NCBI RefSeq assembly: GCF_032854445.1
Contig: NC_088295.1
Location: forward strand, 89,611,836-89,675,835
Length of the DNA: 64,000 bases
Direction of reading: 5' to 3'
DNA from: Liolophura sinensis
Lineage: Eukaryota > Mollusca > Polyplacophora > Chitonida > Chitonidae
Both the position numbers and the translations under genes were made by a program. Shown here in pieces: positions 1-12,300 of the stretch. A model generated the notes under the pieces. It was not told the DNA's origin, ran no database searches, and worked only from the letters and a program-made list of their open reading frames with translations. Each line of letters begins with the position of its first letter. The stretch's first letter is position 1.

Positions 1-228
1 TGTTTTCAGACATATACATGTATGTGTGGCATTAAAAAGTTTGACTAATATAAGCCACATCGAAGATAGATTCGGTCAAGAATGTAAAACATCATTCGGT
101 AACAGAGATACTACATTACTTGGCTGGTCCATTTATAGGTTTGTATTGTGTCTAGAACCTTGTTACCAGATCAGGTGTAGCTTATATAAAACAAGTATAT
201 TACATTCCTCATGTTCGTGTAACAATAG

Positions 229-877
229 GTCGGATCGGCCTCGCAGGGCCACAGTTCTAAACTACTTCGCGGACGGCGTCTGTTCCGACACTGAGGACGA
301 ACTTCTGAAGGGTATCAAAATAGCAAAGGTGAGTCTCATCGCGTAATTCCACGTGTGCACAGTCTCGAATCACGGGTGACATTATTACTAATAATTCTAT
401 CCGAGTATAATGTTGCATAATCCACAGCAAATTGGTGTAATTCCGCCCATAACATGCAGAAATAAAATCCATATATATGTACCCAAATATTCAGCTGCAT
501 ATAATTGGTGAGAACATGACAGCTACACTGTTTGCTGTTGTATGATGTGAATCTCTCATGAACGATTAGTAGTTTTCATTTCCAGTTAAAGTATGCAATG
601 TTCCTTAGTTCTTACCACAGTCTTCTGAACACTTCGTTCTGCAAACATAACAGCATATAGTCTAATAAAGCCGTCTAGCAGTGTAGCCTGAATTTTGGTG
701 TCCACCAAAAGTGGACCAAGCTGCACGAAATTTAACGACAGAATCAGGAGATTGCGGTAATTATTACTGTGGGAACAGATATGAAAACACACTGATAGCA
801 TTTTTTATTTGCTTCAGGGTAACAAAATGGAAGGGCAGTTTTTCCCGCTTGTGTATGACCCGACCTGGGCAGCGTAA
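229..877 (+). CDS. Phytanoyl-CoA dioxygenase family protein, last two exons (5'-partial)
   Basis: Two exons join in phase: 229-328 (acceptor 'aacaatag', donor AAG|gtgagt) and 818-877 (acceptor 'gcttcag', ending TAA). The first carries the motif RSDRPRRATVLNYFADG and the second ends GNKMEGQFFPLVYDPTWAA. These match the C-terminal part of the PhyH family of Fe(II)/2-oxoglutarate dioxygenases, in which a conserved arginine of the RPRR stretch binds 2-oxoglutarate and the distal iron-binding histidine lies about ten residues upstream. That histidine would be on the previous exon, outside the window. The exon enters in phase 2, so the first G completes a codon begun upstream. The family hydroxylates acyl-CoAs or other small lipids; the substrate cannot be told from this fragment. 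Family confidence is good from the motif order; the exon calls rest on splice consensus and frame only. Confidence 0.72.
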
Positions 878-2613
878 TACCGAGGCTGAAGATTTCTTGC
901 CCATTACCTGGAAATGATAATAATTCAAAACATACGTTTCATTAGCTTTAAATAAATCTAGATAACGAATGAAACGAAATATCTAGATTTTATATTCTAA
1001 TTATTGGATGTTGGTATCCACTATTATGCTAGTATGTGCCTCCGTATTTTGTTTGTGAAATATTTACAGTCAAAGCATCTTTAATTGAATATGTTAAAGA
1101 AGAGTATTTAGAGCGGCCTAGTCAAGATAAACAATGTATTTTAAAGGAACGTCTCATAAATTTTAAGACTCAAAATTGCAATGTCATTTGTGATACACCA
1201 ATGTTTCATTTTACCATCTGATCACAGAACCAGTTTACGAACAGTTTAAGGTTTTGTAAAAACTATTCTTATTCTGCATTTGCCTTCAAGGAAAAGCCAA
1301 GAGCTGTTTTGATAACGCACCCCATTTTATTATTTGATCCTGCACACCACTGGTTAATTTGAATGTAATTTCAGCATTGAAGTGCCATCTAATTTTTATT
1401 CAAAACTGAGTATTTAGAGGTATATATATTGCATATATATTATTTTTAAACCATCACATTGACTAAAGCACTACACAAAATTATAATATAACAACACGTG
1501 TGAATGTTAGAAAATAAAGAGAAATTATAACATTTCGGAACCCACGTTCAGTTGTACTTCATATCATAAAGCATTAACCCGACCTTCTTGTCCGAACTGG
1601 TCACCTTGTAATAACCTTTCATTTTCTGACGAGGAAATGGGATGGTGTCGGTATCGATCTTATGACGCTTGCCATGGGAGTATACAAGTGACAGTGAAAT
1701 GTTAGGGGTACAGGATTAGTCATGCACAAAACTTTCACTCGCGTAAAGTAAAATTCTCGCATCGATATGGAGTCCTACAATGTTTGGTGAAGGAGCTTCA
1801 ATGTTCCATAAGCCCGGACCAGAATAGGACGTTTGTAAATTCCCTTACTCCCACTGTTTACATGCAGGGATCTTGGGGACCATATGTGATTGGGTGGCTT
1901 TTTGCACAGTGTATGACATTCATTGATTTTTTTTTGTCCAAAAATGTTCACGTCACTACATTGAGACGCCGTATTACTCTGTGAATAGAGGCTGGAGCAA
2001 TACGGAATGTACACGAGAAACTTATATTGGAAAACGTTTGACATACCATTGTGGGCAATTGGTTTCTAAATGGGCTTGTCATGGTACATGTTGTACATTT
2101 TAATGAGTAAAAGAGTATTACATTTTGTGTATTCCCTTATGGTAAAGTGACTCTTGGATAGGTTGTAGCTTATTCATTAGTCGGACGAGGTAGCATAGCA
2201 AAAGTCATATTATTTACGTCAAGTTATTCATTCTCGGTAACGGCAATATAAAATGTGGTTTTCAATTAAAGAAAAAATACCGTTTATATCGTCCAAAAAT
2301 TGTTGCGTTCTAGCCATGTCCCCCACAGTATCACTGGATGCATTTACCTGTGCTGATGGATGGAAGAGCGGCACGATCAGAGAGGCCTGATCCCTTGATA
2401 TTCCAGGTTGTAATTATAATTAATTAACACCTTCATTAGCCCAGTTCTGCATGCCACATAAAACCGATGGGTACGAGACGATAGGACAGTCGGAGATTCT
2501 CCAAGCGCAGAGATACCGTAAGTACTTTTCTAAGTAGTATAAAATTCTGCCAACATGTAACCATTCACACTTCATCCAGTGTCATACGAAAAATTACGCG
2601 GTCATTTTTGTGT
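878..2613. other. Intergenic, no gene seen
   Basis: AT-rich sequence downstream of the dioxygenase gene. Several short ORFs occur, the longest about 60-90 codons, none with recognisable motifs or matching splice sites. It presumably holds the dioxygenase 3' UTR; no clean polyadenylation site could be fixed. Confidence 0.5.
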
Positions 2614-2773
2614 TTTCTCACTTTAGAAGTACATGTAAGTTGTAAAGGATGTTGTCAGTCATTAAAATATCTTAACTATTAAAAGAAGTCTTCTTTCTCA
2701 CTTTAGAGGTACATGTAAGTTGTAAAGGATGTTGCCAGTCATTAAAATATCTTAACTATTAAAAGAAGTCTTC
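2614..2773. repeat. Two-copy tandem duplication, 80 bp unit
   Basis: The sequence from 'ctcactttaga' through 'aaaagaagtctt' occurs twice with an exact 80-bp offset (2617 and 2697). The copies differ at only a few bases (for example gaagtac/gaggtac and gttgtcag/gttgccag), so the duplication is recent. Confidence 0.9.
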
Positions 2774-2959
2774 AGGTCTCAAAATGTATACGGTTTGTGA
2801 GATCTTTTTTAATTGTGAAAGGAAAAGTTGTATTTTAGTTTCTGTTTGAAGTTATCATAAATTTCTATCAGTCATTGAAATATTACGCTTTATTTGGCCT
2901 AACATCGAGTTAAAAACATTTTTCACAAGTTTCAGAACGTTTCCGTTCATCCGGATAGG

Positions 2960-3620
2960 GGCTTGCCTCATATTCCTGTTTTATAGATATTACCGTTATC
3001 TATAACTTGTTTTTCTGTATTTGATAACATGATCCCCTCAATTGTCTTCTTGCCTTTATTTAAAACCTGGTCCCGTGGTTCTTTTTTTGGACCACCCCTC
3101 CCTAAGTATTGGCGCTGTAACCGCGCTTTAGAGGGTTGTTTTAGTGTTTTTCTTCATTATTATCGCCTATGTAGAATATTGCCCAAGTTGTCTCGGCATC
3201 TATAACGTTATTCCCTGTGGTTGTTTACAGGATCTCACCGAATATTACCATGATCTTCCGTTTTTGTTCGAATGAACTAATGTAATCGATATTGCCTTCG
3301 AGCAATGTTTATAGAGAGTTCCTTGGTTTTGTGTCCTGACCACCCCACTGACAGTTGCCCTTACGGTGGTGTCTATAATAAATGTAATAATTTGCGTATT
3401 GCGGCAGTAGCCAAGTCTGTAACATAACCACCGTGCTTTTGTCCATATAAATGATGCCACTGAGTATTTCGACTATAACAGTATCTGTAACATACCCCGG
3501 TTGTATTGGTCTGTAGGGCCTACTGATGCACCTAAATATTGTCTTCGTAACCATGTATGTATTGTATACCAGTTGTATTTGTACGTACAGATGATGCCCC
3601 TGAGTATTGCCGTTATTGCT
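2960..3620. repeat. Decayed ~70-bp tandem array running into a start codon
   Basis: Loosely repeated units contain variants of 'ttgtatttgt...gatgccNctgagtattg'. The clearest pair is 'atgatgccactgagtatt' at 3451 and 'atgatgcccctgagtatt' at 3591, 140 bp (two units) apart. The last unit overlaps the first codons of the 12-cysteine gene. Similarity falls off upstream, so the left edge is approximate. Confidence 0.5.
3446..3451 (+). promoter_or_regulatory. Possible TATA box of the 12-cysteine gene
   Basis: TATAAA lies about 140 bp before the ATG at 3591, inside a unit of the decayed upstream array. The next unit has a different sequence at this place. No transcript support; the assignment is speculative. 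Confidence 0.25.
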
Positions 3621-6600
3621 CTGTCAGTCCTGGGCCTAGTGTCCGGCGAGGACAGCTGCTTTGCCACCGCTTCTGACAAATGTGAAAACTTCAACAGGGG
3701 TCGGATTTCTACAGTGATGAATGGCGGAATCGTGGATTACACAGCTGCCTGTGAATCCATCAAGGTGAGCCATTACACAAGGCCTTTTATTCCTCCTTGT
3801 GAGAGAAGGGGAATCTGTCGGGTGTAGAAATGGTGGAATTGTAAGGCAGATGGAGACACAAATGTACACAGTATTACTTGTACAATTTAGTACAAATGGC
3901 CAAATGGCAAAATTACACCGCATAAATAAGCAGATAGGCTCCATGTGGAAGTAACTACATACATTGTCATGATTGGTTGATATTTAGTGATTATGACATT
4001 TCAGAAATATAAGGTCCATTGCCAATGTGACAATATGTGTTGAGAAAAGTTTAACTAAATGGTCAAACTATACTTACTAGTGCTCCCAACTTATCTTGTT
4101 GATAGCCTATTTTCATCGGGGTAATATGTGTGACCAAGTGTCACTCTGTCGTCACTGCTCATTACCCTCCATGCTGTTGTCTTTTTTGTGTTTTACTTTA
4201 TATCTGTTTTAATGTTACCTAAAACTCATGGTTTTTTGTTTTACTTTATACCTGTTTTAATGTTATCTAAAACTCATGGGTTTTGTTTTTCACGTACAGT
4301 GTGATTACCATGAATATATACATTCCACCCATTCACTTAAAAGTTGCCAGGTGTGACTTCGTGATTAATCCATGAGTTACTTAATGCTCTTCACACAGGT
4401 GTACTTAAAAGAGGAGACTGTGGCTTCCTCGCTTGGCGTTCAGCTTTAAGGGGTTAGTGCAATGACTAGTGAACCCGTCTCAGTGAAGCTGCACTAGATA
4501 AAAGAGCGGTGCAAATCCGTCCTGCAACAAGGAGGCATATTACACGTACATACACTCTAATGACTCCTTCGTCGTCATATAACTGTAAAATTGTTAAGTA
4601 CGACGTTGAACCCTAAGCACTCACTCACTCATTCACTCACTCACAGGGGTGTACTGTAAACAACCAGCTGTCGATTTCACAGATACTGTATATACCTCTG
4701 TCTAGTGTTGAACTAGATACTTGATGCTTTGGTTGTGTAATGGACATCATAAATCTCCACTCAGATAGCAAATGCCAGGGCCTAACGATGGTCAACTATA
4801 AATTCTTTCACCTTTCAGTTGTCGTGATCCAGGGTAATTTAGTAATTTGTTGTCTGGAGGGTTTGCCTGCAGCTCTCTTTGATCTCTGGCACCACTGCTC
4901 AAGGCAGTCTTTGCTAATAGAACTACAACTGATTATATCCAGATATCATTCCACATACCAAGGGCTTGATTACGTGTTAATGGGCATGCCTATTACCAAC
5001 AGATATGCTGGATACCTTGCATGCAACTCGCTGCTTTTATATTTACATGTTGAGAAACCCTGCTGTTCTTCAAGTGCACATTAATAATTGTTTTCAATAG
5101 AAATCTTAAGTTGATTTCATGGAATCGCTGAATTTTATTTGATTTATTGCATATATTAAATATCCACTGACAGCCTGATAGCTTTACTAAGGGATTTTAC
5201 ACTTCTACGGCGGCGGTCATTTTTATGGCACGAGGAATTGCGTAACTACTTATGCCTATATACATGTGCATGTAAATTGAGAATTTGAACAGAATTTGAA
5301 CAGAATTTGTTGTATAGCCTCTCGAACCATACGTTTCAAAACAGTTGACTAGAATCTTGTTAGAAATTTTAATCGTGGGCATTCATTTGGTTCTAAAACT
5401 GTAGAGTCCCTCCCTGAATTGGTCGCTTGGGATGTTGTTCTTGCTGAAGAGGAATGACCAGTGATGATGTATTGTCAAGCTGTATGGTGGTTTTGTCCGC
5501 GAAGCTTTGTGTCAGCAACTTGTTGTTTTCGTTTGGAAGGCATTGTATTATAAATAATGTCCTTTTGTCCTGACGTTTCCTCCGGGTTTACGATGGAGTT
5601 ATTCCAAGTGATGATTTACATTTACTTTAAGTCGAGAGGTACGTATGTAGTGGTTTTCCTCGGCGGCTTTAAGTCAGAAGGTGTTTTTATTGACCCATCC
5701 TGGATCTCTCGGGTTTGCATCAGCAGTTGTTTCCATTGAAGGTTTCCTCCTTCCTCTGTCGGCTTTAGTCAGAAGGTGTGTCAATTGATGATTTCCTCCG
5801 GGCGGTTTTTCGTCAGGAAGTATATCAGTTGGTATAGTGCGTGTTGGCCTACGGCTGAAATACATTTCACTAGGAATGTCAGTAGGTGGTTTCCTTCGGA
5901 ATGATGTCCAAGGAATAGCAATTGTTGGTTTCCTTCGGTCTCTGTTAGTTTTACTCCAGCCATAAAACTGGCCTCGTGGTAGAATTGAAAACAGCATGAG
6001 TGCAGCGAAACTTATGAACGTATCTGTTTTCACTGGAACGTTGTCGTTTACTGTTTGGCCTGTAGAAACGAGTGGCGTGTGGGATCGAGGCGGAATGTGA
6101 AGAGGGACCCTGGGACCCAACGGACGACTTCCTGTCCTACATGTTACAATTCACGGAGGAGAGTGGGTTGTGTGGTGGAGAGAGTCAAGGTTAGTCATTA
6201 CCTGTCTTGAATCTTCTACGGGAAGATTACAGTTCGTATAGGAGAGTCGGTTGTGTGGCGGAGAGAGTCATGCTAAGTCATCACCTGTCTTGGATCTTCT
6301 ACGGGAAGATCACATTTCGCATAGCAGAGTGGGTTTTGTGGCAGAGAGTCAAGGTAAGCCACCATCTGTCTTGAATCTCTTACAGAGAGGTTACAGTTCA
6401 TGGAGGAGAATGGGTTGTGTGGTGGAGAGAGTCAAGGTAAGTCATCACCTCACCTGGATCTCCTACACGGGAAGATCACATTTCGCATAGCAGAGTGGGT
6501 TGTGTGGTAGAGAGAGTCAAGGTAAGTCATCACCTGTCTTGAATCTTCTACAGGGAGATTACAGTTCGTATAGGAGAGTCGGTTGTGTGGCGGAGAGAGT

Positions 6601-7707
6601 CATGCTAAGTCATTACCTGTCTTGGATCTTCTACGGGAAGATCACATTTCGCATAGCAGAGTGGGTTGTGTGGCAGAGAGAGTCAAGGTAAGTCATCATC
6701 TGTCTTGAATCTCTTACAGAGAGATTACAGTTCATGGAGGAGAATGGGTTGTGTGGCGGAGAGATTCAAGGTAGGTCATCACCTGTCCTGAATCTGTTAC
6801 TGGGAGATTACAGTTCACCGAGGAGAGTGAGTTATGTGGCTAACAGAATCAAGGTAAGTCATCACCTGTTCTGAAACTCCTAAAGGGAATCTACAGTTCA
6901 CGGAGGAGAGTGAGTTATGTGGCTGACAGAATCAGGGTAAGTCATCACCTGTTCTGAATCTCCAAAAGGGAATCTACACTTCACGCAGCAGAGTGGGTAG
7001 TGTAGGGGCGAGAATCAAGATAAGTCATTTCCTACAGGGAGACTACATAAGGCCGCCCTTCTGTCGAATCATGTGGGTTGGAAATTAAAACAAATCTTAC
7101 CTCGCGACAAATGCATTAGACTACACAGGCCTACCTCGCTGCTCTCCGAGAACACAACACACAATGTTTCAAGTGTCATATAAAAGACCGAAAGATTGTC
7201 AGTGTTATGATTGCTATAGAAGTTTAACAAGAAAACGTCCCACATCGCCTGAACAACAACTGTGTTCTTGACAACTGTGTTCCTGGCGATATTGTCATAA
7301 GGGTACGGCTTCCACTTGACTAGTCACCACAATAACGCCTACATACTACCACTGTGGGGTCAGTCCTATCCAAACCTACTTCTTTCAGTTGTTCTATTAA
7401 TTGTTATATGTTTTTCTCTTCCCGTGCTTGGCTTTCAGTCAGTGAATGTGGACGAAGGGTGTCTCAGAATTGCCTTAACGACCTTGTCGTGGGCATGAAA
7501 GGCAAGGATGCCTGTTCCTATTACGGCGACTACGCGGCTTGTTTGATCCGGGAGACGGTGGGCTGTGATGATGAAACCCTCATGATCGTCGCCACTCTGA
7601 TGATGGACCAGCTAGCGGATAATTACCCCACGGTGGTGGGTGGAACAACCACAGCCAGCTGTCCCAACTGGAGCACCAAGTACGCCAAGTTTGTTGTTAA
7701 GAAATAA
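3591..7707 (+). CDS. Small secreted 12-cysteine protein, three exons, family not recognised
   Basis: Exons 3591-3764, 6066-6189 and 7439-7707 join in phase (0, then 1) to give 188 residues. Exon 1 starts MMPLSIAVIALSVLGLVSG, a clear signal peptide, so the product should be secreted. Exon 2 uses acceptor 'ggcctgtag' and donor CAAG|gttagt; exon 3 uses acceptor 'ctttcag' and ends KYAKFVVKK with a stop inside AATAAA. The mature part has 12 cysteines and appears internally duplicated: Cx7C, a spacer ending DYTAAC, then Cx8C in the first half; Cx7C, a spacer ending DYAAC, then Cx7C in the second. This looks like a disulphide-rich helical module found twice. I do not recognise a named family and assign no function. 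Intron 2 is mostly an array derived from exon 2. The first of the two starting ATGs is used here; the second is equally possible. Confidence 0.75.
4405..4645 (+). mobile_element. CACT-tailed tRNA-derived SINE, 5' truncated
   Basis: Shares with the fuller copies near 7859 and 20442 the body words 'cctcgcttggcgttcagc', 'gtgcaatgactagtgaacc' and 'tcgtcgtcatataactgtaa', the end 'ttaagtacgacgtt', and the closing simple repeat (CACT)n. The tRNA-like head is absent. Confidence 0.8.
5560..5960. repeat. Decayed ~50-bp tandem array upstream of exon 2 of the 12-cysteine gene
   Basis: Recurring words include 'gtttcctccgggcggttt', 'ggctttagtcagaaggtgt' and 'gtcaggaagtatatcagttgg', spaced about 48-52 bp. 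The word 'ggctttagtcagaaggtg' loosely resembles the 3' splice site of exon 2 (ggcctgtag|AAACGAGTGG), but the match is weak. Confidence 0.45.
6386..6436 (+). other. Candidate cryptic cassette exon, 51 nt, phase 1-1
   Basis: Preceded by 'ctcttacag' and followed by gtaagt. Read in phase 1 after exon 2 it would add ERLQFMEENGLCGGESQ (17 residues) without shifting the frame. No stop is present. Whether it is ever spliced in is unknown. Confidence 0.35.
6720..6770 (+). other. Candidate cryptic cassette exon, 51 nt, second copy
   Basis: Same structure as the copy 334 bp upstream: 'ctcttacag' before, gtaggt after, 51 nt, phase 1-1. It would code a near-identical 17-residue insert differing by one residue (Ser to Ile). 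The donor is slightly weaker. Confidence 0.3.
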
Positions 7708-7858
7708 ACATATGAGCTTACTGTGACTTTCTGTAACTTGTCCTTACACCTTGTCACTCAGAGAAGCTCTTTCATATTTTATATGTTTGTTTTTGTCAAT
7801 GGTATTTCAGGTTCTCTGAAACGTATTATAGGCCGTTTCAAGCAAATGACAGTGGTGG

Positions 7859-8195
7859 GACCACCTCGGTGGCCTAAGGGTTAGAGCCTCCGGTTCGAAG
7901 TCTGGAGTCGTAGTAGATCATACTAAAGACTTGGTACTTGTTGCTGCCTCGCTTGGCGCTCAGCACTAATAGGTTAAATGCAAGGAGACAAGAGTGGTTG
8001 TCCCAGTGTCAGTATAATGTACCTGATGGGGTGTCCATACTGGTGTCTTCGGCATGATACTTCAGTGGGGACAGCACTATGGTGACAAGGACACAAGAAG
8101 ACATGGTATATCTACTCATATTTAATGAGACATCGTAGTCATATGACTGAAAAATTGTTCAGTACGACGCTAAAGTCCAGCACACATATGCACAC
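7859..8195 (+). mobile_element. CACT-family tRNA-derived SINE
   Basis: The head 'cctcggtggcctaaggg' and 'ggttcgaagtctgga' resemble tRNA A and B boxes. The body has 'tcgcttggcgctcagcac' and 'cgtagtcatatgactg', with the end 'ttcagtacgacgctaaag'. The simple tail is eroded. It lies just after the 12-cysteine gene. Confidence 0.8.
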
Positions 8196-8271
8196 ATACA
8201 CGTTTATGATGCTGGTTTATGTAATGAGTGATTGTGTTTGTAACATGCAGCTTTTACTGATTGATTTTAAA

Positions 8272-8400
8272 CTCTATATTTAAGAATTTTTCACTTATAC
8301 CATGGTTGTTTTTATGGTTGGATGAAACCCGGGGTAAACCACCGACCGTTGCTGAGTTACTGACGAACTTTCCCACGTGTGGTGTACACATTTCAACACA
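8272..8400 (-). mobile_element. Diverged ATTT-family SINE fragment
   Basis: 'tttttcacttatacca', 'gaaacccggggtaaacc' and 'tttcccacgtgtgg' line up in order with the body of the ATTT-tailed SINE seen complete near 20074. Clearly older than that copy. Confidence 0.5.
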
Positions 8401-9371
8401 AGTGGTCTTCAGTTAAGTCAGACTGCGTGAGCAGCCCCACGGGCACCTTCTAACGCTTATTCACAGTTTTGCAGTGATGCCATTGCTGCTCTGCCAATCT
8501 TCCGCACAGGCGACTAGAGTACTGGATGTGAAAACAATGGTAGGCCTTGAAGGACTTTTTAGCATAGAAAATGAAAGTTTTTGGTAAGAAATTCTTTCTG
8601 GAAAAAGTAATCAGAATGTGTCTACTCTTCAGGTATGAAGTACTTTAAAAGGAGTCGGCCAAAATAAGCCTATTTAGCTTCTTGTTATTTATCACGTCCT
8701 ACTTCTTGCGAAGAAGCCAGATGCTCGAAACTATGAATTGCCAGCAAAAGCGAAGAATTCACTGTGCATAGCCAAGATTGGACCCGCACCCTGTTTTCCT
8801 CGTGGTTAGAACTGGAGTTCCTTACTGAGCCTCATCCGGCTTCGCATCAGCAACTACTGACATATTGTATAAAAGGCTGTGCAATTGCGGTTTGAATCTT
8901 AAGGATCTTAGGTGATAAATAAGAGAATTCAAGAGCTTGGTGAACTTGATACAATAAACCAACACAGCATTTCACACCATGTTCGCCTAACATGCAGCTG
9001 GCACACTTATTGATCTGGACCCGTATTTATAAATGCCTAAAGGGGTAAGTCAAAACTTCAAGTACAGTTAAAACTAAAATGTTTTGTTCTAGGAAGCTTA
9101 AAATTTGTGCACTGATTCTTTAATGACTTACCAACGGCAATTTATACCACTATGAATTAAGTCTTAAGCTGCTTAATAAATACGAGACCATGACGTTTAA
9201 TGTTGTGCTGGAATCTTTCCACAAATTCACCCGAGTTCATTAATAAACTACTTTCTTTGGTTTAAATAAAACCGTTTTATCTGCGATGTATACCTTTCAA
9301 ATACAAACATGGGATCGGTGAAAAAGTGAATGTTATCTCAAAGTCCGTGTGGCGTGGTCAGTCGTTCTTGA

Positions 9372-12300
9372 TTAGTGGGTCTCGGAGGAAATCCAGTCTA
9401 GGAAAGTCGCTACTCGCGTGTACACCTGTGGAACGCCCTTTAGGTCGCAATCTCCTCTTTGGCGGAATGAGTTCAGCCCAAACAGGTAAGTTTTATCGTC
9501 GTATTCACAAACCAGCGGAGAGCCGCTATCCCCCTGTAACACCAAATACTCATGACTGACATAGAAAAGGTACAAAAGATGCAAGCATAATGTAAAACCA
9601 AACGAAGACTGGTCGCATTGCGTAAAAAGTGACAAACAACGTATTCCCGTTTTCAGTCATTGACATTCAACTTCGTTGATAGAACAGATTGCTTTGCTTT
9701 TACCATCTAAATCCCAAACGTGTCGACTGTTACTTTCAATCTGAAAATGACCCTCATCTTAGTAGGAATAAAATATACAGCGTAGAGTATATGTGTACCT
9801 ATTGCGCGATCTAGTCAATACGTGAAGGCCACTGAACCTCCGTCAGATATGCATGTATGCGATGGATTTCCATGTGACATTGTCAAGGGCGGCTATTTGT
9901 AAAAATAGTTTTAACCAGATTATATCTCGTAAGCTGGCCAAATCAAAACGTTACATTGACTAGTTTGTCCGTGTTCTGTTTGCCTAGGTGTTAACACCAT
10001 GTCTTCCAGAAGATACATAAGGACATGTATATAGGATGTCAGAGGTCACGTTTATTAGCCTTCACCTCAGCTCTCGGAACCAACCATTATATTTCTTGAT
10101 TGGATAGGGCACTGTTTCATACCAACTATCCATCCACGATCAGTTGGTAAGAAAACAGTAACAGTCCAACCCTAAAGTTAATATAAAGTGATTGCATGGG
10201 TATAGATGTTTATAGTATGTATGGGTTACTCACAAAGCAAGGGAAGGCTTTTCCATCAGCACAGATGTGGTCTTCAGTCAGGAAACCCAGGAAGAATGTG
10301 CCACATTTACTGGTCTTGGTGATTTTCAGCGAAGCTGTCCTCAAGAAACGAGTGAAGAGGTTATCTGTGACACCGTGAGCTGCAACCAAGTAGAAATATA
10401 TATGCATGTACTGTATGCTCTGAATATGTCTTCTTATACCCTGTCGACATAGTAATTCCCCAAAATAATTTGCAATTCATCGTGAAATACTTTGGGAAAT
10501 TCATGATGAAATTCATCGTGAAATACTCAACATTCAAGAAACATTATATCCCATTTGCGTTCTTCCACATGAGCCGATACGGGCCGTACCTCGCAATACT
10601 TTGCTGTGTCAGAAAAGTTAACTCTAATTAATAACGTTAACTGCACATCACACAGAGCGATCACTTGAGAGTTGTCTCCCCTGGTCATGATATCTTTGCT
10701 GTTTTATTCACCATATTGTTTGTTCTCGACGTAATAGATTCGTTTCTCCACAAAACAATGCCTTACTCAGTAAAATGATATTTTCTTATAAAAATGTGAA
10801 CCCCAGTCAGCGACCCATATAATGTTTTACCGTCCACAGTACCATGTATTTAAGTTATATTTTTTAGCTATATGGTAGGAGCTTTGGCGATTGCGTTTGG
10901 GTAAATGCATTGGAATAGTAAAGCAGTTCATTCGACTCACTCAGGAACCAAAAAAGTGCAGACTCAAGCATTCTAAGAACTGAGTATTGCGTATGCAGGA
11001 TCAGCATTAATGACTTCACAAACTGGTACTTCCCTGGTTCGGTGAATCAGAGTGGAAGACGATTAGTCTATTAACCTGTACAAAAGATAGCCACAAAGTA
11101 ATATATTCAAATTTCGAAGGCTATAGTGATTTGGAGATCTGCTTTCCAGTCCATTCAAACTTACGAGGATCCTTGATCAATCCCCAGCCGAAGAAATGAC
11201 AATTTTTGAGCTTGGAATCCGGGATGTCGGGCGGAGGTAGAGCGAGGGCGGCCACGTGGTCATTGAAGGCACATGGTGTGTTCAGTGTGATGATGGACAG
11301 GTCATTGTTGAATACATCCGTCACCGTGTAATCAGGGTTCTCAAAAACAACAAAATGCAGTCATAGCTATGCACAGTGTACATTTCTGTAAGGAGTATCT
11401 GACGATACATTACATGGTGTTAACTTTTGTGTTCGACACAACTGTGAATGAGATGTCGATAGAAAGTATTCATCGAAATGTCCACAAACACTATGCTTGT
11501 GACGTTTGATGCATGACATGAGTTTCAGGGTATGCGTTGTAAATTTTTGTGCTCAACGCAAATATTTAATTATTTTATCGGAACTTTACAGCTAAAGTTA
11601 AACATTGGCTTACCCACTGTCGTAGTTAGCGTCCTCTGGTACACGGTGGTGGTAGGTCTGAACCGATCAGTACAGGAGACAAAAAGCCCGACCAGACCGT
11701 CAAAATAGGGACATGGTCCAGTCTAAGACAATTTCTTACTTGTGAGATTTTATCATCGTTTTATCAGGATATCATTTGCTAATCTTTCCTTTCTTGTGAG
11801 CTGAGAAAATGCTAAGGTAAAGTTCATGTTGACTTAGGATAGGGTAGTTGACAGGTATGGTCTTAATTGACACACAATATATGGTGACGTCATATATTAC
11901 TGCTGTGAATCAGGTCTCTATCCTTTCTGAATGACTGGACCTGTGAGTACTAACCGAAAGTTACCCAGTTCGGTTCAGTGTCTCTGTATCCACCTTCAAA
12001 TACAAACAGGCCTATGTGTCAGATAGAGAAAATTCTATAGATATTTCTAGTAACCGGCGATCATTGGACAAATTCAGCTGGATTGGCCTACGGGTCACTA
12101 CATGTTTAAACCGTGAACTCAGGCATGCTGTCAGCTAACTCTGCAGCTAGGTTAGTATAACGTACGATGTACACCAGGAGAACTTACGAGCACTGCGCTG
12201 GCCTCCTTGCCGTCCAAGGCGAATATCTGGACGTCGTCAACTTTTCCCCAGCTGTTGTCAGTGAGTCCCAGCACCACGTATATAGTGTCTCGATCGTCTC

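Larger units (their letters stand above)
3765..6065. other. Intron 1 of the 12-cysteine gene
   Basis: A 2.3-kb intron. It contains a SINE fragment near 4405-4645 and a decayed array near 5560-5960. A 114-codon ORF at 4740-5084 and a 148-codon reverse ORF over 5674-6120 show no recognisable protein features and are taken as chance. Confidence 0.6.
6129..7038 (+). repeat. 83-bp minisatellite made from exon 2 and its 5' splice site
   Basis: Eleven units including the exon copy. The donor-equivalent position falls at 6190, about 6272, 6354, 6437, 6522, 6605, 6688, 6771, 6854, 6937 and 7020, nearly all 83 bp apart. Each unit repeats about 60 nt of coding exon 2 (from 'cctgtcctac' through 'gagagagtcaag') plus the donor gtaagtcatcac. 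Seven intronic units keep a GT donor; two have CT and the last has AT there. Sequence corresponding to coding 'ctgtcctacatg' has become 'ctcttacag' in some copies, which reads as a 3' splice site. Confidence 0.9.

Noticed and set aside
5674-6120. 148-codon reverse ORF rich in Pro/Arg
   Set aside because: Lies over a decayed tandem array and over exon 2 of the 12-cysteine gene; no recognisable features.
9326-9559. Forward ORF over the last exon of P2
   Set aside because: Antisense to the GDSG exon, which has splice sites, frame and motif support on the reverse strand.
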